Origin: Dethiosulfatibacter sp.
GTDB taxonomy: Bacteria > Bacillota_A > Clostridia > Tissierellales > Dethiosulfatibacteraceae
Reading direction: 5' to 3'
Length of the DNA stretch: 5,858 nt
NCBI GenBank assembly: GCA_019084435.1
Contig: JAHRFV010000102.1
Location: 1 to 5,858, forward strand
The notes under the pieces were generated by a model. That model was given only the letters and a program-made list of their open reading frames with translations, did not search any database and was not told the DNA's origin. Position 1 is the stretch's first letter. Each line of letters opens with the position of its first letter. The position numbers were made by a program, and so were the translations under genes. Positions 5,801 through 5,858 of this stretch are shown in pieces.

Positions 5801-5858
5801 TGATGTAATATGAGAAAATGAAAACAACAGGATAAATAATTAATGATCTTAATGCAAG

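Noticed and set aside
5829..5858. Possible start of a next gene at ATG 5843 after AGGA
   Set aside because: Only five codons are visible and the spacing is about 10 bases, so there is too little to call.

Overview
The window looks like a chromosomal stretch from a low-GC, Gram-positive-type anaerobe, most likely a clostridial Firmicute. The reasons are AGGAGG-type ribosome binding sites, heavy use of AGA and ATA codons, three lipoproteins with classical lipoboxes, a DUF4846 protein and a cell-wall amidase. The organism is inferred from style, not from a marker gene. All recognised genes are on the + strand.

Region 1 (1-374) is the decayed 3' end of a helicase-type gene carrying a DUF3427 tail. 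The family reading continues through two in-frame stops, so it is called a pseudogene.

Region 2 (391-3846) is a likely operon. It opens with the most striking gene, a 583-residue protein that joins an N-terminal metallo-beta-lactamase (MBL) fold hydrolase to a complete C-terminal homoserine-dehydrogenase-like oxidoreductase. Fourteen bases later comes a DUF4846 lipoprotein. After a 65-base gap holding an AT-rich hairpin there is a second lipoprotein, of a beta-rich family without a known role. A good intrinsic terminator closes the group at 3858-3896.

Region 3 (about 3895-4795) is a single gene for a lipid-anchored N-acetylmuramoyl-L-alanine amidase, with a weak promoter candidate before it and a terminator-like hairpin overlapping its 3' end.

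Region 4 (4826-5858) is a markedly AT-richer gene for an integral-membrane acyltransferase-3 family protein. The arginine of its R-X10-H motif appears to be replaced by serine. The last 58 bases hold no supported gene.

The genes share an envelope theme (three surface lipoproteins, one of them a peptidoglycan amidase, and a membrane acyltransferase). The MBL/dehydrogenase fusion is metabolic. Its substrate cannot be read from the sequence. The best candidate for something undescribed here is that fusion, with a possible hydrolyse-then-oxidise logic around homoserine chemistry.
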